Assembly: GCF_006517275.1 (NCBI RefSeq) | Contig: NZ_CP041191.1 | Span: 1,607,001 to 1,671,000 of the forward strand | Direction of reading: 5' to 3' | DNA: 64,000 bases | From: Labrenzia sp. PHM005 | GTDB lineage: Bacteria; Pseudomonadota; Alphaproteobacteria; Rhizobiales; Stappiaceae | Shown here: in pieces, positions 8,115 through 17,083 of the stretch | Layout of the letters: every line of letters starts with the position of its first letter | Position numbering within the stretch: position 1 is the stretch's first letter | Notes under the pieces: model-generated | The model's database searches: none | What the model saw: only the letters and a program-made list of their open reading frames with translations | Told to the model about the DNA's origin: nothing | Made by a program: the position numbers and the translations under genes

Positions 8115-8143
8115 TTGCACTGGTTTTCGATCCCCGCTATATC
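8115..8143 (+). promoter_or_regulatory. Sigma-70-type promoter of tRNA-Val
   Basis: A TTGCAC -35 box (8115-8120), 17-base spacer and TATATC -10 box (8138-8143) lie 44 bases before the mature tRNA. The boxes are close to the housekeeping consensus for Alphaproteobacteria. Confidence 0.75.
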
Positions 8144-8186
8144 GCACCCCACCACGGCGTTGGGGCGCCGGTGGCCGAAGAAATTC

Positions 8187-8261
8187 GGGCGTGTAGCTCA
8201 GCGGGAGAGCACTTCGTTGACATCGAAGGGGTCACAGGTTCAATCCCTGTCACGCCCACCA
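8187..8261 (+). tRNA. tRNA-Val (anticodon GAC)
   Basis: A full cloverleaf can be drawn. The 7-bp acceptor stem is GGGCGTG (8187-8193) with CACGCCC (8251-8257). The D arm contains AGCTCAGCGGGAGAGC. The anticodon stem CTTCG/CGAAG holds the loop TTGACAT, giving anticodon GAC. The T arm CACAGGTTCAATCCCTGTG has the standard GTTCAA-type loop. The 3' CCA is encoded. It reads GUC and GUU valine codons. Confidence 0.96.
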
Positions 8262-8353
8262 TTATTACGCTGATTGATCTGATCAAGATGCGTAGGTGAC
8301 TGGAAGACTAGCGCAGAAGACTGCAGCAACTTTCCGGAAACTGGTTGAGGATG

Positions 8354-8378
8354 TGAGCGCCTTGGGCGCTCATTTAGT
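8354..8378 (+). other. Stem-loop in the leader of the L36 gene
   Basis: An 8-bp perfect inverted repeat (8354-8361 with 8365-8372, 3-base loop) is followed by TTTAGTTT, 41 bases before the L36 start. It could be a weak terminator for the tRNA transcript or an attenuator for L36. The U tract is interrupted, so its role is uncertain. Confidence 0.4.
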
Positions 8379-8412
8379 TTGAAGTAGAAAACGACCCCAC
8401 GGGGACAGTGAC

Positions 8413-8538
8413 ATGAAGATCAAGAACTCGCTCAAAGCGTTGATGACCCGTCACCGGGACAACCGCATGGTCCGCCGTAAGGGCCGCGTTTACATCATCA
8501 ACAAGAAAAACCCGCGCTTTAAGGCACGTCAGGGCTAA
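8413..8538 (+). CDS. rpmJ: 50S ribosomal protein L36, cysteine-free type
   Basis: A 41-residue basic protein starting [20 protein letters not shown] and ending [12 protein letters not shown], the standard L36 of Alphaproteobacteria. It lacks all four zinc ligands (CxxC...C...H) of classical 37-residue L36, so it is the C-minus form that needs no zinc. A GGGGACAG site precedes the ATG. L36 sits in the large-subunit peptidyl-transferase region. The gene stands alone, away from the spc operon, as usual for this type. Confidence 0.95.
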   Translation: MKIKNSLKALMTRHRDNRMVRRKGRVYIINKKNPRFKARQG

Positions 8539-8694
8539 TCCTGCTTCGCGCGTTTCAGCTGGGAACGAATTGTTACGTCAATGGGATGCGCCTTATCGGC
8601 GCTGAGGTTGACAAATTGTTCGTAAACCGCAGAAACACGCGATAGTGTCAATATCCGGGATTGACCGCCGCATTCAACGACCCATAATCGTTGG

Positions 8695-9357
8695 ATGCGG
8701 ATTTTTGTGTTTGCCATTCTTCTCCTATTTGCTCCGGCTGCCGCCACAGCGCAGACGGTGCCTGATCTCGGTCCGGAGGCTGACATGCCGTCCGTCGAGG
8801 ATTTTGATGCACTGCCTGATCCTGAGCCAGAGGCTGGCGGCCAAGTGGTGGTTGAAGACGAAGACCCCACTGAAACTCTTTCTAAACTCGACAGTCTTTA
8901 CGCGGACCTTTCAGGAGCGGACGATCCAGCCGTGCGGGAGCGTGTGTCGCGCGATATCCGGCGGATCTGGATGGACTCAGGCTCCGATACCGTAAACTTG
9001 CTTATGGTACGGGCCGGACATGCGATACAAGCCAAAGACCATGGATTGGCGCTCGATCTGCTTGATGTGGTTGTTGTGCTGCGTCCCTCTTTTGCCGAAG
9101 GCTGGAACCGGCGCGCGACGGTTCATTATATGAAAGAAGATTTCGGCAAATCGCTGGTCGACATAGAACGCACGCTGGCGCTGGAGCCCCGGCATTGGGG
9201 TGCACTTTCGGGCCTTGCGATCATTCAGCGGCGCCTGGGTTTTGAAAACGAGTCTCTGGAAACATTCCGCCGGGCGCTTGAAATTCACCCAGGCTTGGAA
9301 AATGCCGAGAATGCAATAGAGGCGCTTGAAAAGGCCGCCGAAGGCGAACCAGTTTAA
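8695..9357 (+). CDS. Secreted tetratricopeptide-repeat protein
   Basis: A 220-residue protein with an N-terminal signal peptide (RIFVFAILLLFAPAAATAQ, cleavage after TAQ). An acidic, Pro/Glu-rich linker follows to about residue 60. At least three TPR-like helical pairs then run to the C-terminus, with the clearest units around DHGLALDLLDVVVVLRPSFAEGWNRRA and NESLETFRRALEIHPGLENA. A periplasmic scaffolding role is likely; no partner is evident. It shares a bidirectional terminator with the convergent pyruvate kinase gene. Confidence 0.82.
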   Translation: MRIFVFAILLLFAPAAATAQTVPDLGPEADMPSVEDFDALPDPEPEAGGQVVVEDEDPTETLSKLDSLYADLSGADDPAVRERVSRDIRRIWMDSGSDTVNLLMVRAGHAIQAKDHGLALDLLDVVVVLRPSFAEGWNRRATVHYMKEDFGKSLVDIERTLALEPRHWGALSGLAIIQRRLGFENESLETFRRALEIHPGLENAENAIEALEKAAEGEPV

Positions 9358-9450
9358 TTAAGCCCGTATTTGACAAGCGTTTGCCCGCGTTTAGGCGCGA
9401 GCCATTTTCGGTCGGCGATTTAGAATTATGGTGGAAGGCTAATCGATTTA

Positions 9451-9484
9451 AAAAGGCGGCCAAAAAAAAGGCCGCCTTTTGTTT
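9451..9484. terminator. Bidirectional terminator between the TPR gene and pyk
   Basis: An 11-bp repeat, AAAAGGCGGCC (9451-9461) with GGCCGCCTTTT (9470-9480), has an A-rich loop and T/A runs on both sides, so it can terminate transcripts from both convergent genes. Confidence 0.88.
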
Positions 9485-9498
9485 TGCTCAACGAACCG

Positions 9499-10935
9499 TC
9501 AAATGCCGCCCTGTCCGTCATTGCCAACAAATGCAATCCGCAACATGTTGGTGGAGCCCGGTGTTCCAAACGGGACACCAGCGGTGATGATGATCCGTTG
9601 ACCTGGTTTTGCCCATCCTTCGGAATGAGAAATCCGGCAAGCACGGTCGATCATGTCTTCTTCGTTGGCAGCGTCTTCACTGACAACGCAGTGTAGGCCC
9701 CAGCCGAGCGATAGCCGGCGGGCGGTTGCCATGACCGGAGACAGAACGATGATCGGGCAAGACGGGCGTTCCCGCGATGCACGAAGGCCCGTAGCCCCAG
9801 ACGTTGTGTAACAAACCACCGCAGCCAGATTGAGGGTCTCCGCGATTTGGCGAGCCGCAGCTGAAATCGCATCGGACCCTGTTGCTTCCGGTTCGGTGCG
9901 CTGAGCGTAGATGATGGTCCGGTAGTTGGGATCCTGCTCAACTTCTTGAGCGATCTTGTCCATGGTCGAGACTGCTTCTTCCGGAAAATCACCGGCAGCG
10001 GACTCGGCGGACAGCATGACCGCATCAGCGCCTTCGTACACTGCTGTGGCAACGTCCGAAACTTCTGCGCGGGTTGGAACCGGAGATGTAATCATCGATT
10101 CCAGCATCTGGGTCGCGATGACAACCGGCTTGCCGGCCCGGCGGCAGGCGCGGGTGATGCGCTTTTGCAAGCCTGGGACCTGTTCGAGAGGCATTTCCAC
10201 GCCCAAGTCGCCACGAGCAACCATGATTGCGTCAGACAGCTCAATGATCTCATCCAGCCGGCCAATGGCCTGAGGTTTTTCGATCTTCGCCAATACGCCG
10301 GTGCGGCCGCGCGTGATCTTGCGGACTTCTGCAAGATCTTCAGGCCGTTGCACAAAGGACAGAGCAATCCAGTCAACGTTCTGGTCCAGTGCAGCAATCA
10401 GATCCTTGTGATCCTTTTCCGTCATCGCACTTGTGGCGATTTCAGAATCTGGAACACTGACGCCCTTGCGATCGGACAGCTTGCCGCCAACGATGACCTC
10501 GGTTACGGCCTTAGCCGCGGAAGCCTCAGTCACACGCAGTTGGATCTTGCCGTCGTCCAGCAACAGCCGGTGTCCGGGTTCCAGGGCTTTCAAGATTTCC
10601 GGGTGCGGTAGGTGGACCCGGTTGATATCGCCCGCAGAAGTATCTGCGTCCAAAGTAAAGACCGCTCCGTTTTCCAGCATCACTGGGCCATCGCCGAATG
10701 TGCCTACACGCAGCTTGGGTCCTTGAAGATCGGCCAAAATGCCGATCGGTCGTCCTACATTTTCCTCTACAGCACGGATGCGGGATACCAGCATCTTGAG
10801 ACGGTCATGGTCAGTGTGGCTCATGTTGATACGGAACACGTCCGCGCCAGCACGATACAACTTTTCGATGATGTCTTGTTCTGAGGAGGAGGGTCCGAGA
10901 GTAGCTAGAATTTTAACTCGTCGGTTTCGCCTCAT
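9499..10935 (-). CDS. pyk: Pyruvate kinase
   Basis: A full-length 478-residue enzyme converting phosphoenolpyruvate and ADP to pyruvate and ATP in the last step of glycolysis. It has the N-terminal RRVKILATLGPSS, the catalytic Lys in LAKIEKPQAI, the Mg-binding VARGDLGVEMP, the family signature near ADAVMLSAESAAG, and a C-terminal allosteric domain ending with PGSTNMLRIAFVG. The start codon overlaps the stop of the DUF1036 gene (ATGA), indicating translational coupling, a pairing seen across Alphaproteobacteria. The metal-binding and substrate residues look intact. Confidence 0.97.
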   Translation of the reverse strand: MRRNRRVKILATLGPSSSEQDIIEKLYRAGADVFRINMSHTDHDRLKMLVSRIRAVEENVGRPIGILADLQGPKLRVGTFGDGPVMLENGAVFTLDADTSAGDINRVHLPHPEILKALEPGHRLLLDDGKIQLRVTEASAAKAVTEVIVGGKLSDRKGVSVPDSEIATSAMTEKDHKDLIAALDQNVDWIALSFVQRPEDLAEVRKITRGRTGVLAKIEKPQAIGRLDEIIELSDAIMVARGDLGVEMPLEQVPGLQKRITRACRRAGKPVVIATQMLESMITSPVPTRAEVSDVATAVYEGADAVMLSAESAAGDFPEEAVSTMDKIAQEVEQDPNYRTIIYAQRTEPEATGSDAISAAARQIAETLNLAAVVCYTTSGATGLRASRERPSCPIIVLSPVMATARRLSLGWGLHCVVSEDAANEEDMIDRACRISHSEGWAKPGQRIIITAGVPFGTPGSTNMLRIAFVGNDGQGGI

Positions 10936-11453
10936 CGCCCACCTGTCCCTTGTTGCACGGGCTCGGTCAACTGGACCGTCCAGCTGCTCTGTTCGCCCGT
11001 GTCGATTTCGAAAAAGCCTGTCCGCTCGAAACCTCGAGCAACGCAGTCTTCAATTCCGCGGATGGTGAACTCTTTTTCCCGGGTGCACATGAACGCCCGG
11101 CCGCCCCATTCGCCGAATTGATCGTAATCGACCGCATAGATGTAATAGTAACGTGACACCAGAGAGCCGGGTACGAGAGTTTCACAGCTGTTGGATTCAA
11201 GATTCCACCAGCCTTCTGTGATCCAATCGGATTTATCTTTGTAGCCGATAGCTACTCCGACCTGGCTGTCCGTCTTGTTGCAAAGACGAAGGTCAGCCTT
11301 GGCGCTTCCGCTGTTAATAGCACTTATGAAGAGGGCAATACCAAAGGCGCATAAGGTCTTAATAGACGTGTTGATCCACGTCCGAGACCTGCCCTGGTGC
11401 CGTTCCCCTACCTCAAACATACGCAGTCGTTCACTTTGCTGCTTTACAGACAT
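10932..11453 (-). CDS. DUF1036 family secreted protein
   Basis: A protein of about 173 residues. A hydrophobic signal segment (TLCAFGIALFISAINSGSAKA) leads into the DUF1036 domain: DLRLCNKTDSQVGVAIGYKD, WITEGWWNLESNSCETLV, then YYYIYAVDYDQFGEW. Four cysteines could form disulfides in the periplasm. Function unknown. The stop overlaps the pyk start, so the two are co-transcribed. Start is uncertain: ATG at 11453 is chosen, ATG 11420 gives a shorter leader, and the frame stays open to 11498; none has a strong ribosome site. Confidence 0.82.
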   Translation of the reverse strand: MSVKQQSERLRMFEVGERHQGRSRTWINTSIKTLCAFGIALFISAINSGSAKADLRLCNKTDSQVGVAIGYKDKSDWITEGWWNLESNSCETLVPGSLVSRYYYIYAVDYDQFGEWGGRAFMCTREKEFTIRGIEDCVARGFERTGFFEIDTGEQSSWTVQLTEPVQQGTGGR

Positions 11454-11498
11454 TGGCTTTTTGCGTGGACAACAGTGTCTTGTCAACGTCGTTAACAA

Positions 11499-11837
11499 TA
11501 TATGTGCAAGAGTAAAACCCTATTATTGCCGCACTGATACCCTTTTGGCCCACCCGGATAAAACCAAACTATCGTATGTGGTGATAATTGGGGCGGGAAC
11601 ATGACAGTAACCTTGTGGGTACAGCCCAGCTGTCAAAAAACGGTATACAAACACTTTCATCCACATCAAAAATATCCAGGTAATGATTGGGGTCAAAATT
11701 GCCCGCTGTTCAAAAACAGCGATTCGAGTGCCTGTTTTGCGGACATTGCGGATTATTCGGACTTGGTTCCCCGCCAGCTTTGGCGTACACCTGTCCGCCT
11801 GCCAATAATGCTGTTTTTCGTAATCAAGAAGATCTAG
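11499..11837. other. Intergenic region, 0.34 kb, no gene recognised
   Basis: The spacer between divergent genes (DUF1036 on the minus strand, amidohydrolase on the plus strand) has mixed composition. Open frames exist on both strands but show no family resemblance or ribosome sites. Promoters for both neighbours presumably lie here; I could not pick convincing -35/-10 pairs. Confidence 0.5.
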
Positions 11838-12647
11838 ATGACTGATCCTGCGCTGATGCCGGACACTTCCTTTCAGCCGTATGAATATGTTCATGGTGAT
11901 GAGAGCGCCGGGGTTTTGCTGCTGTGCGACCACGCCCGCAATACAGTGCCGCAAGAATATGGCGACCTGGGTGTTCCGGCCGCCCAGTTCGAGCGGCACA
12001 TTGGATATGACATTGGTGCGCGTGCTGTAACACTCGAGCTGGCCCGAAGGCTCAACGCCCCGGCCTGCCTGTCGACGTTTTCAAGATTGCTGATCGACCC
12101 CAATCGGGGCGAAGATGATCCAACGCTGATCATGCGTCTGTCGGATGGCGCCGTGGTGCCCGGCAATGCGAAAGTCGACCAAGCTGAACGCCAGCGCCGG
12201 ATCGACCGATTCCATAAACCTTATCATGGTCTGATCTCCGGGACCTTGGACCGAATGATGGCAGCCGCACCGGCGCCGGTTATTATTTCGATCCATAGCT
12301 TTACACCAGTTTGGCGGGGTGTGCCCCGTCCCTGGCACGTGACGGTGCTGTGGGACAGCGACCCGCGCGCTGTAACTCCCATGCTGGACGGTTTGCGGGC
12401 GCAAAGTGATTTGATCGTGGGGGACAACGAACCTTACGACGGCGCCCTTGAAAATGACACGATGTACCGGCACGCAACAAAACGGGGGCTGTCGCAAGCC
12501 CTTCTGGAAGTGCGCCAGGACCTGATCGCCGATGAGGCCGGGGCATTGGAATGGGCCGATCGGCTCGAGCCTATCTTAAGGAATTTGTCGCAGGCGCAAG
12601 ATTGCCGGCAAGTCCGGCACTATGTATCCCGATGCGATAACAAGTGA
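11838..12647 (+). CDS. N-formylglutamate amidohydrolase family protein (paralog 2)
   Basis: A 269-residue FGase-family protein distinct from the one at 6596-7522. Motifs are LLLCDHARNTVP (metal-binding His region), HIGYDIGARAVTLELARRL, DPNRGEDDPTLI, ISIHSFTPVW and the C-terminal LLEVRQDLI. It belongs to the shorter subgroup common in Rhizobiales next to DUF1244 and GapR genes, whose substrate is not established. It starts a three-gene run ending with gapR. Confidence 0.86.
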   Translation: MTDPALMPDTSFQPYEYVHGDESAGVLLLCDHARNTVPQEYGDLGVPAAQFERHIGYDIGARAVTLELARRLNAPACLSTFSRLLIDPNRGEDDPTLIMRLSDGAVVPGNAKVDQAERQRRIDRFHKPYHGLISGTLDRMMAAAPAPVIISIHSFTPVWRGVPRPWHVTVLWDSDPRAVTPMLDGLRAQSDLIVGDNEPYDGALENDTMYRHATKRGLSQALLEVRQDLIADEAGALEWADRLEPILRNLSQAQDCRQVRHYVSRCDNK

Positions 12648-12686
12648 CAGGGTGTATGCCGGATAAGAGCTGAGGGAGATGAATTG

Positions 12687-12986
12687 ATGGACGATCAAAC
12701 CAAAACCGAACTGGAAGCCGCCGTCTTTCGCAGGCTTGTGGAACATCTTCGCGGACGCACGGATGTCCAAAACATCGACATGATGAACCTTGCTGGTTTT
12801 TGCCGCAATTGCCTGTCCAACTGGTATGCGGAAGCTGCCAATGAAAAAGGGCTGGATGTGGAAAAAGAAGCAGCGCGTGAGCTGGTCTATGGCATGCCTT
12901 ATGCTGATTGGAAGGCCAAACACCAGACCGAAGCGACCGAGGAGCAAAAAGCGGCTTTCAAAAAGAGCCATCCTCACCACCACTGA
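12687..12986 (+). CDS. DUF1244 family small protein
   Basis: A 99-residue soluble protein. The core sequence NIDMMNLAGFCRNCLSNWYAEAA is the DUF1244 hallmark, with a CxxC pair that could bind a metal, followed by YGMPYADWKAKHQTEAT and a His-rich C-terminus (HPHHH). Function unknown. A GAGGGAGA site fits the ATG at 12687 rather than the TTG at 12684. It lies 39 bases after the amidohydrolase and upstream of gapR, a conserved order in the group. Confidence 0.9.
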   Translation: MDDQTKTELEAAVFRRLVEHLRGRTDVQNIDMMNLAGFCRNCLSNWYAEAANEKGLDVEKEAARELVYGMPYADWKAKHQTEATEEQKAAFKKSHPHHH

Positions 12987-13128
12987 GATGTACGGTTTGT
13001 TCCGGTTCGCTTGACGTCGCTGGCGAAGTCTGGCACGGCACGGGCCGGTTTCCTTGCAGCGGAATTCATATGTTGCCGCTGCAGATGTTTGCTGAAGAGA
13101 TAAAAACTAACTAAGGAGTAACACTCGA

Positions 13129-13395
13129 ATGTCCGATCCGGGTGGAGTCGCCGCAGATCAGCTGCGCGCATTTATTGAGCGCATTGAGCGACTGGAAGAA
13201 GAAAAGAAAGTCATCTCGGATGACATCAAGGATGTTTACGCAGAAGCCAAAGGCAATGGCTATGACGTTAAAATCCTGCGGAAAGTTGTTTCACTTCGCA
13301 AGAAACAGCCACATGAGCGGGAAGAGGAAGAGGCGGTACTCGACCTTTACCTTCATGCCCTCGGGATGGCTGGCCCAGGCCCGTCTGAAGGCTAA
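13129..13395 (+). CDS. gapR: Nucleoid-associated protein GapR (DUF2312)
   Basis: An 88-residue DUF2312 protein: [19 protein letters not shown] coiled-coil, [15 protein letters not shown], then [20 protein letters not shown]. In Caulobacter GapR forms clamps on overtwisted AT-rich DNA ahead of replication forks and transcription, stimulates gyrase and topoisomerase IV, and is essential. The length and all helices are intact. A TAAGGAGT site precedes the ATG. A strong terminator follows. Confidence 0.94.
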   Translation: MSDPGGVAADQLRAFIERIERLEEEKKVISDDIKDVYAEAKGNGYDVKILRKVVSLRKKQPHEREEEEAVLDLYLHALGMAGPGPSEG

Positions 13396-13415
13396 GGTTT
13401 TCTTGCTACAGAATG

Positions 13416-13448
13416 AAAAAAGGCTGGTTCTTGGAACCAGCCTTTTTT
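13416..13448. terminator. Bidirectional terminator between gapR and the DUF882 gene
   Basis: A 15-bp perfect repeat from AAAAAAGGCTGGTTC to GAACCAGCCTTTTTT with a 3-base loop. Runs of A and T on the two sides serve both convergent genes. Confidence 0.93.
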
Positions 13449-13476
13449 CTTTTCTCAGGTCCGACGATGGACCGGA

Positions 13477-15270
13477 TTATCGAGCGAAGTGAACGGGCAG
13501 CACCACAATGGCCGGGCCCATAAATCGGTCGGTTCTAAGATCGCCATAGGGGGTCTGTTCGAAGCTTGCAGCGACAAAACGGTTGCCAGGTTTGATGACA
13601 TTGGTCAGCTGGCGCTGGTTCGGGTGGCTCAGCCAAGCAAATGTCCGGTGGCGTGTCGTGTTGGCGCCAGTCAGCACAAGCGATTCTGACCTATCGGGGA
13701 GGCTCGCAAAGCCAGCCAGCGGGTCTACAATTTGATTGCGCGGTATCCGGCCAGAAACTGATGGACGGGCAATGGCTGCCTTGGGCGCCGCAACCGGGCG
13801 GTTATCGGAAGCTTTCTCTGGAGCTGCAACTGCCGTACCGCGTAGGGACCGGCTTAACTCAGGCGGTGTCGGTGCAGCAGAAGCATAAGCCAAGGTCGAT
13901 CCAGGCCGAGGAGCTGGTTCCGGTGAGGGGACAGCGGTGCCTGTCGCGGCCGCAATGGCGGCTACAGGATCGTTAACTGAGGTGTTTGATGCAGTGCCAC
14001 CGAGTTTTGCTGCTGCCGCTTGGGCCGCTGCCTGTAAGCCGGCAGCGGGTTTTTGTCCCGGCGCACCGGCGACAAGAAAACGATCGTTCAGAGGCTTGCT
14101 GGCAGCTGGTGGTTGGCCGGCGGCCAGTGCGGCCCGCTGACTGTCCAGAGTATTGGGTGCAGGCGTAGGTAAGGCAGCTGCCAATAGTACCGGCGCATCT
14201 ATGTCAGGTTTCAACTCCGGCGCGGAGCTTGCAAGCACAACAGCTGGAGTGGCTTCTGGCGTTTCAAGAAGTTTCCGTCCGGGTACTGGTGGATTTTCGA
14301 GAACCGGAGAGACCGCGGCGGTTTGCGTTGCCGATTGGCGTCCGCCGACGGCACCTGGGCGGGTGGAATCTTTTGAACCCGCCCGGTTACCACCACCAAA
14401 GAGACTAGCAAACAGGTTGCCGCCACCGGTGTTTTCCCGTTCGACATTCGCTGGGGGTGTCGGTTTTGGTGCGGTTCTTACGCTTTGATTGCGGGTTGTA
14501 AGCACACTTGCGGATTCATCGCGCGTACTAGGAGCGCTCGCAGAACTCCGATCGTTAGACGCCACAAGGGTTGGTCGTGAACGTTTGCTGTTGCCGGATT
14601 TGGCCTGCGCGAGCGCCAGTTTGTAGCCTTTAAGCGGTTTGCCGTCAGACGGCACATGTAAGGTTTTTCCGTTCGGGAAAACTTTTACCAGCTGGGACCG
14701 GCTCATGCGCGGCCAGTGGCGGACCCGACCGGTATCCATATGAACGAACGGCGAGCCCGAACGCGGATAGTAGCCGACACCGCCGACGTGCTTGCGCAGA
14801 CCCGCGGCGCGCAGTTTGGCAAGATTGACACCTGGAATATAGAAATCCATGGCCTTGCCGAGCGTATGCTGACTATTCCGGGCAACGCCCTTTGACCGCT
14901 TGCGCAACATGTTGTTGGTGGCCGGCGAGCGATAGCTGGAAACGACGTAGATATGATCTCTGGCGCGAACTTTCTGATAGACCTCCCAGACAAGGTCGAG
15001 CAGCTCGGGGTCGATTTTGGTGATTTCGTTGCGGCGCCAGTCACGCAAAAAACGATTGGCTTCCCGAAGACCGCCCGGAAGATACCGGCCGTTCTTTTTG
15101 AAAGTAATCGATACACGCTCTTTGGTGTGCGTGTTGTAAAGCTTTAAGGTTCTGGTTTCTGCTTCAGCCGAGCCTGCGAGCGTCAAAGCAAATGCCATGA
15201 CCGCGGCCGCTGAAACTGCGGCGCGCCTCAACCAGGCGACGGCGTCGAAACCAACTGACCGTTTACGCAA
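13477..15270 (-). CDS. DUF882 family peptidoglycan peptidase-like protein with long Pro/Ala-rich tail
   Basis: A 597-residue exported protein. A twin-arginine-like basic start and the hydrophobic AAVSAAAVMAFALTLAGSAEA form the signal. Residues 39 to about 200 are the DUF882/peptidase M15 (YcbK-like) domain: YVVSSYRSPATNN, SQHTLGKAMDFYIPG (zinc His and Asp) and GSPFVHMDTGRVRHWP (second zinc His). The remaining two-thirds are low-complexity, rich in Pro, Ala, Ser and Thr, apart from a compact last 60 residues. It is probably an LD- or DD-carboxypeptidase acting on murein. The tail may span the periplasm. No ribosome site decides between nearby starts. Confidence 0.86.
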   Translation of the reverse strand: MRKRSVGFDAVAWLRRAAVSAAAVMAFALTLAGSAEAETRTLKLYNTHTKERVSITFKKNGRYLPGGLREANRFLRDWRRNEITKIDPELLDLVWEVYQKVRARDHIYVVSSYRSPATNNMLRKRSKGVARNSQHTLGKAMDFYIPGVNLAKLRAAGLRKHVGGVGYYPRSGSPFVHMDTGRVRHWPRMSRSQLVKVFPNGKTLHVPSDGKPLKGYKLALAQAKSGNSKRSRPTLVASNDRSSASAPSTRDESASVLTTRNQSVRTAPKPTPPANVERENTGGGNLFASLFGGGNRAGSKDSTRPGAVGGRQSATQTAAVSPVLENPPVPGRKLLETPEATPAVVLASSAPELKPDIDAPVLLAAALPTPAPNTLDSQRAALAAGQPPAASKPLNDRFLVAGAPGQKPAAGLQAAAQAAAAKLGGTASNTSVNDPVAAIAAATGTAVPSPEPAPRPGSTLAYASAAPTPPELSRSLRGTAVAAPEKASDNRPVAAPKAAIARPSVSGRIPRNQIVDPLAGFASLPDRSESLVLTGANTTRHRTFAWLSHPNQRQLTNVIKPGNRFVAASFEQTPYGDLRTDRFMGPAIVVLPVHFAR

Positions 15271-15514
15271 TCTCTATCCCGCCGTTTTGTGGTGGCTTAC
15301 ACCCATCCCGTGCTCCCCAGCAGACCGCAAGTTTATCTGCCGCAGGTTAAGAAGTTTTTACCCTAATTCCAGTTGTGTGGAAAACGTGGCAAAATTGCAA
15401 CTCTGCGGCTGGTTATCCGCAGACATCTGCAAAAATTCCTGCCGACAGTGCCCTAGCGCGGGAATGTGTTCAAAAATCGTCGGATCTTGAACTTAAGCTT
15501 TGATATGAAACAGA

Positions 15515-17083
15515 TTAAGCGGCGGCGTCAGTGCCGCCATCATCAAGCCCGTATTCCTTAAGTTTGCGGTAGAGGGTCGAGCGGCCAATCCCGAGCCGTT
15601 TGGCGACTTCGGTCATCCGGCCGGAATAATGCTTGATCGCAGCTCTGATGAGCTCTTCTTCAACATCTGTCAGCTTGCGGATATGGCCTTCTGGGTCGAG
15701 GTTGCGCATGAAACCGAACGGCGCGGAGCTTTCAAAGCCGGCCGGCGGTTGGGCCTGCGCAATTGCACCAGGACTTGCCGCAGCGGATTGCGGTGCGTGT
15801 GCCAAAGGCGGTGGGTCTGCAGGCGCCGGTGCTATCGGCGTCAAGGTGGCTGGGCTTGGGGCAGTGACACCATGGCCAACAGGCCGTTCAATTGCTGCTG
15901 CTACTTGAGGAAAGTCATCGAATGTCAGTTGGGGGCCGTCGCAAAGGACAACTGCTCTGAACATGGTGTTTTGCAGCTGGCGGATGTTGCCTGGCCAAGT
16001 GTACTCCTGCAGCATGGCAAGAGCATCGGACATGATGCCGGAAACCTGCGGTTTGCCTTCTTCGGCTGCAAATCTTGCAAGGAAATGGCGGGCCAGGGCC
16101 GGAATGTCTTCGCGCCGGTCGCGCAGCGGTGGGATCCAGATCGGAAAGACGTTCAGCCGGTAATAAAGGTCTTCCCGGAAAGCCCCTTCCTTGACCTGAT
16201 CGATCAGGCGCCGGTTGGTTGCCGAGATCAACCGGAAATCGACCTTCACCGGACGGCGGGAACCGATCGGATCGATTTCGTTTTCCTGGATCGCGCGTAG
16301 AAGCTTGACTTGAACGTCCTGTGGCAGTTCGCCAACCTCGTCGAGAAACAGAGTTCCGCCGTGGGCTTCCTGGAATTTGCCTACATGTTTGTCGACAGCA
16401 CCGGTAAAGGCACCTTTTTCGTGGCCGAACAGGATTGATTCCACGAGATTGTCCGGGATGGCACCACAGTTGACCGTGATCAGCGGTTTGGACTTGCGGT
16501 CGCTGGAGCCTTGGATTGCGCTGGCAATCATCTCCTTGCCAACGCCGCTTTCGCCTTCAATCAGGATCGGGATGTTGGAGGCGGCGGCGCGTTTGCCAAG
16601 ATTGATCACCCGTTCCATAGCCGGGGAATGGGTGATGATATCCTTGAAGGTGAGTGTGCCGGAGGCCTTTTTCTGGATCCGGGTGATTTCGCCTTCAAGA
16701 GCCGATGTTTTCAAAAGGTTGCGGATCGAGACATTCAGCCGTTCCGGAGCCACAGGCTTAACCGCGAAATCCTGGGCGCCCGCGTTCATCACAGAGACCA
16801 CGGTATCGATACCGCCATGGGCTGTCTGAACGATCACAGGTGTGGAGATCTTGTCTGAGCGCAGGCGCTCCAGCACGCCGAGGCCATCCAGTTCCGGCAT
16901 CACCATGTCGAGAATGATCAGATCAATCTCGCTGGCTTCCGGCCCAGTCATGATCCGCACCGCTTCGGCGCCGTTTTCGGCAGTCTTGGAGCGGTAGCCG
17001 AATTTGGTTACGGCCTCTTGCAGCAGACGGCGCTGAATCGGGTCGTCGTCGACAATGAGAATTTTGCCACTGAGTGCTTGCAT
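15515..17083 (-). CDS. Sigma-54-dependent response regulator, TacA-like
   Basis: A 522-residue NtrC-type activator. The receiver domain has IVDDD and phospho-acceptor Asp at about 59 (LIILDMVMPELDG). The AAA+ domain has Walker A GESGVGKE, the sigma-54 contact loop GAFTGA and Walker B LFLDEVGE. A Pro/Ala linker leads to a Fis-type helix-turn-helix (GRMTEVAKRLGIGRSTLYRKL). The receiver resembles Caulobacter TacA, including VIVQTAHGGIDTVV, which points to a ShkA/ShpA-type phosphorelay for stalk and polarity genes; orthology is an inference. The start at 17083 has a GAAGG site, so the 14-residue upstream extension is rejected. Confidence 0.88.
   Translation of the reverse strand: MQALSGKILIVDDDPIQRRLLQEAVTKFGYRSKTAENGAEAVRIMTGPEASEIDLIILDMVMPELDGLGVLERLRSDKISTPVIVQTAHGGIDTVVSVMNAGAQDFAVKPVAPERLNVSIRNLLKTSALEGEITRIQKKASGTLTFKDIITHSPAMERVINLGKRAAASNIPILIEGESGVGKEMIASAIQGSSDRKSKPLITVNCGAIPDNLVESILFGHEKGAFTGAVDKHVGKFQEAHGGTLFLDEVGELPQDVQVKLLRAIQENEIDPIGSRRPVKVDFRLISATNRRLIDQVKEGAFREDLYYRLNVFPIWIPPLRDRREDIPALARHFLARFAAEEGKPQVSGIMSDALAMLQEYTWPGNIRQLQNTMFRAVVLCDGPQLTFDDFPQVAAAIERPVGHGVTAPSPATLTPIAPAPADPPPLAHAPQSAAASPGAIAQAQPPAGFESSAPFGFMRNLDPEGHIRKLTDVEEELIRAAIKHYSGRMTEVAKRLGIGRSTLYRKLKEYGLDDGGTDAAA

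Noticed and set aside
11601..11837. 78-codon plus-strand frame in the DUF1036-amidohydrolase spacer
   Set aside because: No ribosome site, atypical composition and no recognisable motif.
15629..16300. Plus-strand frames opposite the sigma-54 activator
   Set aside because: Cys/Arg-rich translation typical of antisense frames; the minus-strand AAA+ protein is certain.
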